Shown here: piece after piece, positions 28,481 through 36,792 of the stretch | Numbering within the stretch: position 1 is the stretch's first letter | Layout: every line of letters begins with the position of its first letter | Assembly (NCBI RefSeq): GCF_009834345.1 | Contig: NZ_CP035042.1 | Span: forward strand, 2,232,001-2,296,000 | Source of the DNA: Billgrantia tianxiuensis | GTDB lineage: Bacteria; Pseudomonadota; Gammaproteobacteria; Pseudomonadales; Halomonadaceae | Reading direction: 5' to 3' | DNA length: 64,000 bases | Notes under the pieces: model-generated | Told to the model about the DNA's origin: nothing | Databases searched by the model: none | The model's input: only the letters and a program-made list of their open reading frames with translations | Translations under genes and position numbers: made by a program

Positions 28481-29477
28481 GCCCTTGCCATCGGAATTGA
28501 TCGATGGCTTCGGCAGGCAGGTTCGCTACGTGCGAATCTCCGTTACGGATCGCTGCGACTTTCGCTGCGTCTACTGCATGAGCGAAGAGATGACCTTTCT
28601 GCCGCGTGCCCAGATTCTGACGCTGGAAGAGCTGGGCATGGTGGCGCGGGCATTCGTCGAGATGGGCGTGGAGAAGATCCGCTTGACCGGCGGTGAACCT
28701 CTGGTGCGACGTGGTATCGATCAGCTCATCGAGCAGACCAGTGTGCTGCCCGGGCTGCGCGATCTGGCCATGACCACCAACGGCGCGGGCTTGGTGAAGC
28801 ATGCCCGACGCTTGCGTGAAGCGGGCTTGAATCGGCTCAATATCAGCCTGGACACGCTCGATCCGCAGCGCTTTCGCCAACTCACCCGCACCGGAGATCT
28901 CGAGCGTGTACTCGATGGACTACGTGCGGCGCGGGAGGCCGGATTCGAACGCATCAAGCTCAATGCCGTGATCCTCAAGGGACGCAACGACGACGAGGTG
29001 CTGGATCTCGTTGAATTCGCCCGGTCGGAAGGCGTCGACCTGAGCTTCATCGAGGAGATGCCGCTGGGGGATGTGTCCGATCATTCGCGTGCCGAGACCT
29101 TCTGCTCCAGCGATGAAGTGAAAGCCATCATTGAGTGTCGTCATGCATTGATCCCGACGACCGAGTCGACACTCGGGCCATCGCGCTATTTCCGCATGAC
29201 CGATAGCGATAGTCGGATCGGCTTCATTTCTCCCCACAGCCATAACTTCTGTGCCAGCTGCAATCGCGTGCGCGTCACGGCGGAAGGGCGGCTACTGCTC
29301 TGCCTGGGCAACGAACACTCTGTCGATTTGCGTGCCGTGCTGCGCCAGCACCCGGGCGACCTCGATGCCTTGAAACAGGCCATCGTCGCGGCGCTGCCGC
29401 TCAAGCCCGAGCGACATCATTTTACCACCGATGGCGATGTCCAGATCGTGCGATTCATGAACATGACGGGTGGCTGA
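28461..29477 (+). CDS. moaA: GTP 3',8-cyclase MoaA
   Basis: 338 residues from the ATG at 28461 (a second ATG follows at once). Radical-SAM enzyme for the first step of molybdopterin synthesis. N-terminal [4Fe-4S] motif in [20 protein letters not shown], a second cluster site [20 protein letters not shown], and the essential C-terminal GG. Overlaps moaE by 20 bases. Last gene of the operon. Confidence 0.95.
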   Translation: MMTRFPEPLPSELIDGFGRQVRYVRISVTDRCDFRCVYCMSEEMTFLPRAQILTLEELGMVARAFVEMGVEKIRLTGGEPLVRRGIDQLIEQTSVLPGLRDLAMTTNGAGLVKHARRLREAGLNRLNISLDTLDPQRFRQLTRTGDLERVLDGLRAAREAGFERIKLNAVILKGRNDDEVLDLVEFARSEGVDLSFIEEMPLGDVSDHSRAETFCSSDEVKAIIECRHALIPTTESTLGPSRYFRMTDSDSRIGFISPHSHNFCASCNRVRVTAEGRLLLCLGNEHSVDLRAVLRQHPGDLDALKQAIVAALPLKPERHHFTTDGDVQIVRFMNMTGG

Positions 29478-29545
29478 GCCCTGACAAGCCGGCACTTTTA
29501 CTTCCCACTTCAGCGATTTTCGGCCTTGCGTTGATGGGGATTTTC

Positions 29546-29573
29546 TTGCCAATTCGGCAAATCGGCATATACT
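29546..29573 (+). promoter_or_regulatory. Promoter of the H-NS-like gene
   Basis: TTGCCA (29546-29551) and TATACT (29568-29573) with a 16-base spacer; the expected start is near 29580. Nothing gene-like lies between the moaA stop and this promoter. Confidence 0.75.
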
Positions 29574-29576
29574 TTC

Positions 29577-29609
29577 GACGAGTGAGTCATATGACTCTCT
29601 CGTCTTTTT
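29577..29609 (+). promoter_or_regulatory. Terminator-like palindrome at the start of the H-NS-like transcript
   Basis: GACGAGTGAGTCAT and ATGACTCTCTCGTC form 14-bp arms with one mismatch and no spacer (29577-29604), followed by five T. It covers the expected transcription start and lies 18 bases before the start codon. Could be an operator, an attenuator, or a 5' stabilising hairpin. Confidence 0.65.
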
Positions 29610-29627
29610 CTTGCATGGAGGAGGCCA

Positions 29628-29918
29628 ATGTCCAGCGAAACCCTGGAGCGTATCGCCCGTAACAAGAACGTGGCTCGTGCCGCGGCTCGCCAGTTGAGCA
29701 TGGAGCAGCTGCACAAGCTCTCCGATGTGATCGGCGAGGTCATCGAGCAGAAAAATGAGGAAGAGAAGCTCCGCAAACAGGAAGAAGCGGACAAGGAAAG
29801 GAAGCTGGCTGAGATCCGCGAGGCCATGAGCGATGCCGGCCTCTCCGTGGAAGATCTCGTAGGTGAACAGCCGCGTCGTCGGCGTGGTCGTCCGCCCAAG
29901 AATGCCAGCGGTTCGTGA
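29628..29918 (+). CDS. Short H-NS-family protein with C-terminal AT-hook-like motif
   Basis: 96 residues. Residues 1-75 align with the H-NS oligomerisation region: SMEQLHKLSDVIGEVIEQKN, a charged coiled coil, and RKLAEIREAMSDAGLSVEDLV. The usual H-NS DNA-binding domain (about 40 residues) is absent; instead the protein ends RRRRGRPPKNASGS, an AT-hook-like RGRP core. It probably binds DNA as a nucleoid protein. The start has GGAGGAGG upstream. The stop is clean, so truncation by frameshift is not evident. Confidence 0.75.
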   Translation: MSSETLERIARNKNVARAAARQLSMEQLHKLSDVIGEVIEQKNEEEKLRKQEEADKERKLAEIREAMSDAGLSVEDLVGEQPRRRRGRPPKNASGS

Positions 29919-29952
29919 TCCGGCAGGGTACGAGTCGTCTGCTCGCGCAGCT

Positions 29953-29990
29953 CAGGCCGGAGGGGAACATGACGTATCCCCTCCGGCCTG
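29953..29990. terminator. Bidirectional terminator between the H-NS-like gene and the RNase J-like gene
   Basis: Perfect 14-bp stem CAGGCCGGAGGGGA / TCCCCTCCGGCCTG with a ten-base loop between two convergent genes. Confidence 0.75.
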
Positions 29991-30073
29991 CTGCATTCCG
30001 GCCTGCCGTATTGAGTGTGAAGTCTAAATGGATTTCGCTCGGCTAGCCGATGCAACGTGCTCAGCCAATGGGG

Positions 30074-31741
30074 TCAGCGGAAGGCCGGAGATTCCACCGC
30101 AATCAGTTGGAGATGAACGTCCGGTAATTGGCGCAGGTGCTGTCCCAGCCAAGAGGTGATCAGCGGCTGCAACGCGGTACGCAGCTCGGCCAGGCTATCG
30201 GCTTCCAGCCCTTCCAAACGCTCATCGAGCCATTCGGTGAAGCTCTCTTCGTCCATCGCGCTGACTCGATGCGCATCCATCATGAGACGCCCGATCCGTG
30301 TCCAGCCCGTGTCCGTCGAGGCGACGGACACGGCCAAGTGCAGGATGCCGTGGCGTGACGAACCATGCTCGGCAGTGAGGCCCGGTAGCGGCGTGACGGC
30401 ATTCTGGCTGATGATGCAAGGACGCTGGGGATGACGCGACTCGAGGCTCAGGCCGTCGCCATCGAGTCGAATCAGGTCACCGTTGACCGGTGCCAGAGGC
30501 GCCAGGATGCCCATCGATTCCGCCAGCTCGCGATGCGCCTGCTGATGGCGATGTTCGCCATGGACCGGCAGCAGGTGGCGTGGCTTGATCCAGCCATAGA
30601 AAGTGTGTAGCTCGTCCTGGGCGGGATGCCCCGAGGCATGCAGTTCGGGGTGGTTGAATTCATCCCATACCGCCACGTCCAGGCGGGCCAGGGCGTGCTT
30701 CAGACGCTCGATCTGGCGTTCGTTGCCGGGGATCGCCTTGGCCGAGAAGATCACGGTGTCACCGGGCATCAGCTCGAAGCTGTGATGACGGCCGTTGGCC
30801 AGGCGACTGAGGGCGGCACGCGGCTCTCCCTGGCTGCCGGTGGCGATGACCAGTACCTCATTGGGCGGCAGGTAGCCCAGGTCCTCGACCGGCACCAGCG
30901 GCGGCATGTCATCCAGGTAGCCGAGACCCCGGGCCACCGCCACCATGCGCTCCATGGCCCGCCCCATCAGGCTGACCCGGCGGCCGCATCGCTCGGCCGC
31001 CTGAGCCACGGCCAGCACCCTGGCCAGGTTGCTGGCAAAGCAGCTCACCACGACGCGGCCCGAACACTGGCTCAGGCGATGTTCCAGCGCCCTGGCCACT
31101 TCGCCTTCGCTGCGCGAGTGGCCGGGCATGGGCGCGTTGGTGGAGTCGCCCACCACCAGGTCGACCGGGGCCAGGGCACGGAACAGAGAGCCCTTCACCG
31201 GCGTACCGATCAGCGGCTCAGGATCCAGTTTCCAGTCGCCGGTATGCAGTACGCGGTAGTCGCCGGCGGCGATCAGCAGGGCGCAGCTCTCCGGTATCGA
31301 GTGAGTCAGTGGCAGGTAGCGCAGGGTGAAGGGGCCGTTCTCCAGCGCCTCGCCCGGCTCGATCACCTGGATGGCATCGACGGCCAGGCCGCGCTCGATG
31401 AACTTGGCCCGCAACAGGCCGGCCGCCAGGGGCGTGGCGTACACCGGACATTGCCATTTGGGCCATAGCCAGGCGGCAGCGCCAATGTGGTCCTCGTGAC
31501 CATGGGTGATGATCAGTGCCCCAGGACGGATACCGAGCGCTTCGGGGGTTTCCAGGCTGGGCACCTGAAGCGGTGTGTCCGGCAGGTCCTGGCGAATCAT
31601 CATGCCGCAATCGACGGCGATCCATGCGTTCTCAAGCCCATAGAGTCCCAGGTTCATGCCGATTTCTCCGCACCCCCCCAAGGGCAGGAAGTAAAGCGGG
31701 GAACGGCGGCGGGGACGGATAGTGGCGTGAGTCGAATGCAT
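30074..31741 (-). CDS. RNase J-family ribonuclease (metallo-beta-lactamase/beta-CASP)
   Basis: 555 residues. Metal ligands HGHEDH at 80-85, FLPLGGCGEIGMN at the N-terminus, HTGDWKLDPEP, VVGDSTNAPMPGHSRSE, then beta-CASP motifs (SCFASNLARV, IATGSQGEP, SAKAIPGNE, HASGHPAQDEL, LPVHGEHRH). RNase J acts in RNA maturation and decay as 5' exonuclease and endonuclease. The chosen start at 31741 has no clear ribosome binding site; an in-frame start at 31792 is possible. Divergent from purU. Confidence 0.9.
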   Translation of the reverse strand: MHSTHATIRPRRRSPLYFLPLGGCGEIGMNLGLYGLENAWIAVDCGMMIRQDLPDTPLQVPSLETPEALGIRPGALIITHGHEDHIGAAAWLWPKWQCPVYATPLAAGLLRAKFIERGLAVDAIQVIEPGEALENGPFTLRYLPLTHSIPESCALLIAAGDYRVLHTGDWKLDPEPLIGTPVKGSLFRALAPVDLVVGDSTNAPMPGHSRSEGEVARALEHRLSQCSGRVVVSCFASNLARVLAVAQAAERCGRRVSLMGRAMERMVAVARGLGYLDDMPPLVPVEDLGYLPPNEVLVIATGSQGEPRAALSRLANGRHHSFELMPGDTVIFSAKAIPGNERQIERLKHALARLDVAVWDEFNHPELHASGHPAQDELHTFYGWIKPRHLLPVHGEHRHQQAHRELAESMGILAPLAPVNGDLIRLDGDGLSLESRHPQRPCIISQNAVTPLPGLTAEHGSSRHGILHLAVSVASTDTGWTRIGRLMMDAHRVSAMDEESFTEWLDERLEGLEADSLAELRTALQPLITSWLGQHLRQLPDVHLQLIAVESPAFR

Positions 31742-31905
31742 CGGCAAATCTAGACCAGACAATGGAAACTTCACTATACGGGAACGTCGCAATCCTCCAC
31801 AAATGCGATGTCGGCAGCGCTCCCTCCGAGTGAGACGTGTTCCGGGTATGCCGAGTTCGCTACAATGCGCGCTTCCTGCATCCCGTTCAGCACCAGGTTG
31901 GGCTC

Positions 31906-32760
31906 ATGTCTCACTACTATCGACTCGTCGTTTCCTGCCCCGATCGCCGCGGTATCGTGGCCCGTGTGTCCGGCTTCATTGCCGGCCATGGCGGTTCCAT
32001 CACCGAGGCCAACCAGCATTCCGACCTGGAAGCGGGGCGCTTCTTCATGCGCTACGAGATCCTGGCCGACTCCATCGGCATGACGGCCGCTGAGCTGGAA
32101 GAAGCCTTCGAGCCCGTGGCGCGGGAATTCGACATGGACTGGGCGCTGCGCGATACGCGCCGCCGGCCACGGGTGGTGGTCATGGTTTCGCGTGAATCCC
32201 ATTGCCTGGTCGACTTGCTGTACCGCTGGACGGCCGGTGAGCTGGAAGGCGATATCGTCGGTGTGATCTCGAACCATGACGACATGCGCAGCATGGTCGA
32301 GTGGCATGGCCTGCCGTACTACCACGTGGCGGTTCCCGCCGACTACAAGAGTGCCGCCTTCGGTGAGGTGGAGCGCCTGGTCGAGGAAATGGAGGCCGAC
32401 ACCGTGGTGCTGGCCCGCTACATGCAGATCCTGCCGCCGCGGCTGTGTGAGCGCTATGCCGGGCGGGTCATCAACATCCACCACAGCTTCCTGCCGTCGT
32501 TTGCCGGGGCGCGACCCTATCACCAGGCCCATTCGCGGGGCGTCAAGCTGATCGGCGCTACCTGTCACTACGTGACCGAGGAACTGGATGCCGGTCCGAT
32601 CATCGAACAGGACATACACCGCGTGAGCCACTGCCATACCCCGCAGGACCTGGTGCGCTTCGGCCGTGACGTAGAGAAGGCGGTGCTGGCACGCGGCTTG
32701 CGCTGGCATCTCGAGGACCGGGTGCTGATTCACGGCAACAAGACCGTCGTCTTCGCCTGA
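31906..32760 (+). CDS. purU: Formyltetrahydrofolate deformylase
   Basis: 284 residues. Hydrolyses 10-formyl-THF to THF and formate. N-terminal ACT domain (YRLVVSCPDRRGIVARVSGFIAGHGGSITEANQHSD) and a C-terminal formyltransferase domain with VISNHDDM, LARYMQILPP, INIHHSFLPSFAGARPYHQA and VTEELDAGPIIEQDI. The start is the ATG at 31906; upstream codons would extend the protein without family support. Confidence 0.95.
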   Translation: MSHYYRLVVSCPDRRGIVARVSGFIAGHGGSITEANQHSDLEAGRFFMRYEILADSIGMTAAELEEAFEPVAREFDMDWALRDTRRRPRVVVMVSRESHCLVDLLYRWTAGELEGDIVGVISNHDDMRSMVEWHGLPYYHVAVPADYKSAAFGEVERLVEEMEADTVVLARYMQILPPRLCERYAGRVINIHHSFLPSFAGARPYHQAHSRGVKLIGATCHYVTEELDAGPIIEQDIHRVSHCHTPQDLVRFGRDVEKAVLARGLRWHLEDRVLIHGNKTVVFA

Positions 32761-32782
32761 GCCCGGCTCGCAGGAGCGTGGC

Positions 32783-33454
32783 ATGACCTTTTCCCAGCCG
32801 ATCCTCGCGTCGTGGTTGCTGATCGCCTGCGGCGTAATTTCCCTGCTCGTGCTGCTTCTGGCGCTGGCACAGCGCCCCTGGCGGGAGCTGCTGGCCGACC
32901 GCGGCCTGCAGCACCGCTGGCTGGCCGCCAGCGTTGCGGTCGTGTTGTTGTGGCAACTGCGGGCGCAGTCGGTGGACTGGCTGACGCTCCACCTGATGCT
33001 CACGGCTCTGCTGACGCTGCTCTTCAAGGCCCCGCTGGCGCTTGTGACCAATCTGCTGGCCAATCTCTCATTGGTGGTGCTGGGCAAGGCGGGCTGGCCC
33101 CTGCTGGGGGTCAACGTGCTGATCACCGGGGTGATACCGGTGGCGATCGTGGTCTCGGTGTGGCGCATCGTAGACCGCTACCTGCCGGACAACCTGATGC
33201 TGTTCCTGTTCGTGTGCGGTTTCTTCGGTGCGGCTCTGGCTGCGTTGGGCACGGGGTTGGCAGGGCTAGGGCTGGTCATGCTCGCCGCCAGCGACCCCGG
33301 GGCGGTCTACCTGGCACAGGAATATGCGCTCTTCCTGCCGCTGTTGATGCCCTCGGAGGCCTTTCTCACCGGCATGCTGCTCAGCGTGCTGATGGTCTAT
33401 CACCCCGCCTGGGTCGCGACCTTCAACGACCACCGCTATATCGATACCAAGTGA
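32783..33454 (+). CDS. Predicted integral membrane protein (COG3235, CbiM-like)
   Basis: 223 residues with about six hydrophobic helices. LLGVNVLITGVIPVAIVVSVWRIVDRYLPDNLMLFLFVCGFFGAALAALGTGL and SEAFLTGMLLSVLMVYHPAWVATFNDHRYID resemble COG3235 proteins, distantly related to the CbiM metal/vitamin ECF permease component. Follows purU by 22 bases. The substrate is unknown and no ECF ATPase is nearby. Confidence 0.65.
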   Translation: MTFSQPILASWLLIACGVISLLVLLLALAQRPWRELLADRGLQHRWLAASVAVVLLWQLRAQSVDWLTLHLMLTALLTLLFKAPLALVTNLLANLSLVVLGKAGWPLLGVNVLITGVIPVAIVVSVWRIVDRYLPDNLMLFLFVCGFFGAALAALGTGLAGLGLVMLAASDPGAVYLAQEYALFLPLLMPSEAFLTGMLLSVLMVYHPAWVATFNDHRYIDTK

Positions 33455-33458
33455 GTCT

Positions 33459-34507
33459 TCAAAAAGGCAGGCTGAGCTGACGCCGTGCATCGTCCGTCAC
33501 CAGCCGTACTCCCACGCCGAGCAGCCGTACCGGGCGTGCGCGACGTGCCCAGGCTTGCTCCATCAGGGCAGTGAAATTCTCCAGGGCAGGGGAGCCGCCT
33601 CGTGAGTCGAGGGTGGTCAGGGAAAAGTCGTCGAAGCGTACCTTGACGAAGGTGCCGGCGATGGGCGGGTGCCCGTGCCGTGCCAGCCTGGCGTCGAGGC
33701 GTTCGCACAGCGGCGCCAGCTCGGCGTAGCAGAGCGAGAGATCGGGCAGGTCGCTGGCGAAGGTAGTCTCCGCGCTCACCGACTTTCGTTCGCGCTCGAT
33801 GCGCACCGGTCTGTCGTCGATCCCCCTGGCAAGCTCGAACAGGCGTCGGCCGAACTTGCCGAACTCCTGCAGCAATCGGTCAAGCGGTATCCGCTGCAGA
33901 TCGTTGCAGGTGTCGATATCGAGGGCCTGCAGTCGCTTGGCCGTGGCTGGGCCAACGCCGTGCAGCTTGGTGACCGGGAGTTGGCGCACGAAGTCATCTA
34001 CCTGGGAGGGAGAAATGACGGTAAGGCCGTCGGGCTTCTCCCAGTCGCTGGCAATCTTGGCCAGGAACTTCGACGGAGCGGCGCCTACCGACACCGTGAT
34101 GCCGACGCGCTTCAGGCACTCCTCCTTCAGCCAGCGTGCCATCCAGGTGGCGCTGCCCGAGAAACGCGTCACATCGGTGACGTCGAGAAAGGCCTCGTCC
34201 AGTGACAGCGGCTCCACCAGCGGGGTGAGTTCGTGGAAGATCGCCGATATCTGGCGTGACGCTTCGCGGTAGCGATCGAAATCCCGCGCAGCAGGGTCAG
34301 GTGGGGGCACAGCCGCAATGCCCGCGCCGTCGGCATGGCGGAATGAATGCCGTAGGCACGGGCAGGGTAGTTGCAGGTCGCGATGACCCCGCGGCCCTCC
34401 GCACTGCCACCGATGGCCAGCGGCACCTCACGCAGCGCAGGGTTGTCACGCATCTCCACCGCGGCGTAGAAACAGTCGCAGTCGGCATGCAGAATCTTGC
34501 GGCTCAT
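33459..34507 (-). CDS. dinB: DNA polymerase IV (frameshifted)
   Basis: 349 residues after repair. Y-family translesion polymerase. N-terminal metal site [17 protein letters not shown], then [17 protein letters not shown]; after a base lost in the C run 34283-34285 come [15 protein letters not shown], the catalytic [41 protein letters not shown], and the little-finger domain. It lies downstream of lexA, separated by a palindromic element, and ends four bases from the convergent membrane-protein gene. Confidence 0.93.
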
Positions 34508-34527
34508 GGAGATTCGCCAGGACGTCG

Positions 34528-34643
34528 GAGCTGAGCGAGCGAAGGCCAGACAAGGCAAAAATTGGCGAAAAAGCGGAGTTTACTGTTGCAAATGAGCATT
34601 TTAAGCCAATTTTTAACGCTGTATGGCCAAGCGCAGCCAGCTC
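34528..34643 (-). repeat. Nested palindromic intergenic element, copy 3
   Basis: 116 bp starting directly after the lexA stop and read in the lexA direction. Outer arms GAGCTG/CAGCTC (34643-34638 with 34533-34528); middle arms AAAAATTGGC/GCCAATTTTT perfect (plus 34557-34566 and 34605-34614); core TTTGC-aaca-GTAAA, where a G-U pair keeps the stem in RNA but not in DNA. Same frame GCTCA...CTCCGCT as copies 1 and 2. Confidence 0.8.
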
Positions 34644-35290
34644 TTACCCCAAGGCTTGGCCGTTGCCGCCACGTATGACTCCCACCCCAATCCCCTCGAT
34701 CTCGAGTTCCTGGTGGCGCAGATCCACCTCGATCGGGGCGAAATCGGCGTTCTCGGCTTCCAGCACGACACGATGTCCCTGGCGATGGAAGCGCTTGACC
34801 GTGACCTCGTCCTCCAGGCGCGCGACAACGATCTGGCCGTCGCGCACGCGCTCGGTGCGATGCACGGCAAGCAGGTCGCCTTCGAGAATGCCGATATCCT
34901 TCATCGACAGGCCGCGAACCTTGAGCAGGTAGTCGGCACGGGGCGTGAAGTAGTCCGGCGGCAGGGGGCAATAGCGATCGATATGCTCGGCGGCCAGGAT
35001 CGGGCTGCCGGCAGCTACTTCACCGATGATCGGCAGCCCTTCACCGCTCGGTTCGTTACTGGCGGTATCGGCCTCCTGGGCCGGCAGGCGTATGCCGCGG
35101 GAGGTACCGCGGATCACCCGGATCACGCCCTTGCGTTCCAGCGCGCGCAGGTGCTCCTCGGCGGCATTGGGCGAGCGGAAGCCCAGGGCCCGGGCGATTT
35201 CGGCGCGGGTGGGGGGTAGCCGAACTCGTTCATGGTCTTGACGATGAAGTCATAGACGTTCTGCTGGCGCGAAGTGAGGGGGCGTGTCAT
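34644..35290 (-). CDS. lexA: LexA repressor / SOS regulator (frameshifted)
   Basis: 215 residues after repair. N-terminal winged helix starts [27 protein letters not shown]; a base lost from the G run 35211-35216 interrupts [21 protein letters not shown]. The C-terminal S24 autoprotease follows: Ala-Gly cleavage site in IGEVAAGSP, catalytic Ser in [11 protein letters not shown] and the Lys in EDEVTVKRF. Two LexA-box-like sites lie just upstream. Divergent from psrA, as in pseudomonads. Confidence 0.94.
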
Positions 35291-35318
35291 GGCGAACTCC
35301 GGTAGCGTGACTGCCGTA

Positions 35319-35351
35319 TTGGTCAAGTATACAGCATGGAAGCCCATACAG
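35319..35351 (-). promoter_or_regulatory. Two LexA (SOS) boxes
   Basis: Box 1, 35319-35334, minus-strand CTGTATACTTGACCAA: left half perfect against CTGTATATATATACAG. Box 2, 35336-35351, minus-strand CTGTATGGGCTTCCAT: perfect left half with a weak right half. Box 1 begins 29 bases upstream of the lexA start. Confidence 0.7.
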
Positions 35352-35390
35352 TAAAAGCCCTCGCTTCCGCTCCAGACCTGCCTGCCAGAG

Positions 35391-35465
35391 TGTTTAAAAC
35401 GCTTTGGCTTGCCTATACGTTGAGGCATAAGGCGTAATGTCGTAGACTTTTGTAATGTTTAAAAC
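35391..35465 (+). promoter_or_regulatory. psrA promoter with duplicated TGTTTAAAAC motif
   Basis: TGTTTAAAAC occurs at 35391-35400 and 35456-35465. Between them TTGAGG (35420-35425) and TAGACT (35443-35448) form a promoter with a 17-base spacer whose start would fall at the second motif. Possible autoregulatory operators of PsrA. Confidence 0.5.
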
Positions 35466-35489
35466 AGTCGTTTCCAGTGGGAACTGATC

Positions 35490-36158
35490 ATGGCCCAGAC
35501 CGATACCGTCACGCGCATCCTCGACACTGCCGAAGTCCTGTTCGCCGAGCGCGGCTTCGCCGAGACCTCGCTGCGCACCATCACCAGCAAGGCTCGCGTC
35601 AACCTTGCCGCGGTCAACTATCACTTCGGCTCCAAGAAGGCGCTGATCCAGGCGGTTTTCTCGCGCTACCTGGACCCCTTCACGGTGCGTTTCCACCATG
35701 CCCTTGACGAGCTCGAGGCTCAGCATGCCGGCAGTGTCATCCCGCTGGAAGTGTTGCTGGAAACCATGGCCCGCACCGTGCTCGAGGTACCGGCCGAGAA
35801 GCACAGTCTCAAGGTGTTCATGAAACTGCTGGGCCTCGCCTACAGTCAGGCCCAAGGACACCTGAGACGACATATACAGGAGGAGTACGGCAGCGTCTTC
35901 ACCCGCTTCACCGATTTGGTACGCCGTGCCACGCCGGAGTTGCCCGATGCCGAGCGCTTCTGGCGCCTGCACTTCGTCCTGGGTACGGTGATCTTTACCC
36001 TCTCCGGCCTCGACGCGCTGCGCGACATCGCCGAGAAGGACTACCACGAGCATGTGTCGGTGCGCGACCTGATCCGCCGCCTGCGCCCCGTGGTGGTGGC
36101 GGCGATGAATGCGCCCTTGCCGCCGCCGCCGGCCGCGCAGCCGGCCAAGGCGAGCTGA
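35490..36158 (+). CDS. psrA: TetR-family fatty-acid-responsive regulator PsrA
   Basis: 222 residues. The N-terminal helix-turn-helix ITSKARVNLAAVNYHFGSKKALIQAVFSRYL is nearly that of Pseudomonas PsrA, which senses long-chain fatty acids and controls beta-oxidation, its own gene and rpoS. The lexA-psrA divergent layout and downstream nagZ also match Pseudomonas. The C-terminal tail is Pro/Ala-rich. Its stop overlaps the next start by one base (TGATG). Confidence 0.88.
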   Translation: MAQTDTVTRILDTAEVLFAERGFAETSLRTITSKARVNLAAVNYHFGSKKALIQAVFSRYLDPFTVRFHHALDELEAQHAGSVIPLEVLLETMARTVLEVPAEKHSLKVFMKLLGLAYSQAQGHLRRHIQEEYGSVFTRFTDLVRRATPELPDAERFWRLHFVLGTVIFTLSGLDALRDIAEKDYHEHVSVRDLIRRLRPVVVAAMNAPLPPPPAAQPAKAS

Positions 36159-36676
36159 TGCGTACTCCCCGGCTCGAAGCGCTGCCGCCGCGAGACGAGA
36201 CCTGGCTCGAGATCGACATCGCCCGCCAGTGTCTCGTCCACTGGCAGGGCGAGCATGCCTTGGCGGAATGGCCGGTTTCAACCGCGCTGGCGGGAGTGGG
36301 GCAGCGTGAAGGTAGTGGCTGCACGCCGCTCGGTTGGCATTACGTAAGGGCTGCCATCGGCCATGGGCAACCGCCGGGTACCGTTTTCCGGGGCCGGCGT
36401 CCCACCGGTGAGGTCTACAGCGCGGCGCTGGCTGCGGCCCACCCCGGGCGCGACTGGATACTGACCCGTATCTTGTGGCTGTGCGGGCTCGAGCGCGGGT
36501 TCAATCGTGGTGGCGACGTCGACTCGCAGAGACGCTATATCTATCTACACGGCACGCCTCCCGACCAGCCGATGGGCGAGCCTCGCTCGCATGGCTGTAT
36601 TCGTCTGCGCGACGAAGCGCTGCTGGAGGTCTGCGCCGTGGCGCCCCCGGGCACGCCTGTCTGGCTGCATGACTGA
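36158..36676 (+). CDS. L,D-transpeptidase (YkuD domain)
   Basis: 172 residues. YkuD catalytic motif with His in IYLHGTPP and SHGCIRL (nucleophilic Cys) near 144-150. Enzymes of this family form 3-3 crosslinks in peptidoglycan or attach lipoproteins. No signal peptide is apparent at the N-terminus (MRTPRLEALPPRDETWLEID), which is unusual for a periplasmic enzyme. Coupled to psrA and followed by nagZ, another cell-wall gene. Confidence 0.85.
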   Translation: MRTPRLEALPPRDETWLEIDIARQCLVHWQGEHALAEWPVSTALAGVGQREGSGCTPLGWHYVRAAIGHGQPPGTVFRGRRPTGEVYSAALAAAHPGRDWILTRILWLCGLERGFNRGGDVDSQRRYIYLHGTPPDQPMGEPRSHGCIRLRDEALLEVCAVAPPGTPVWLHD

Positions 36677-36792
36677 CACGCCATGCTGTGTGTCGTCACG
36701 CAGCGGACGCGATGAAGGTATGTCTGGATGGCTGTCGTCATACCCGGCTTTGGTCTAGAATCAGCTCCCTTTCCGCCCCAAGGACCCCGATC

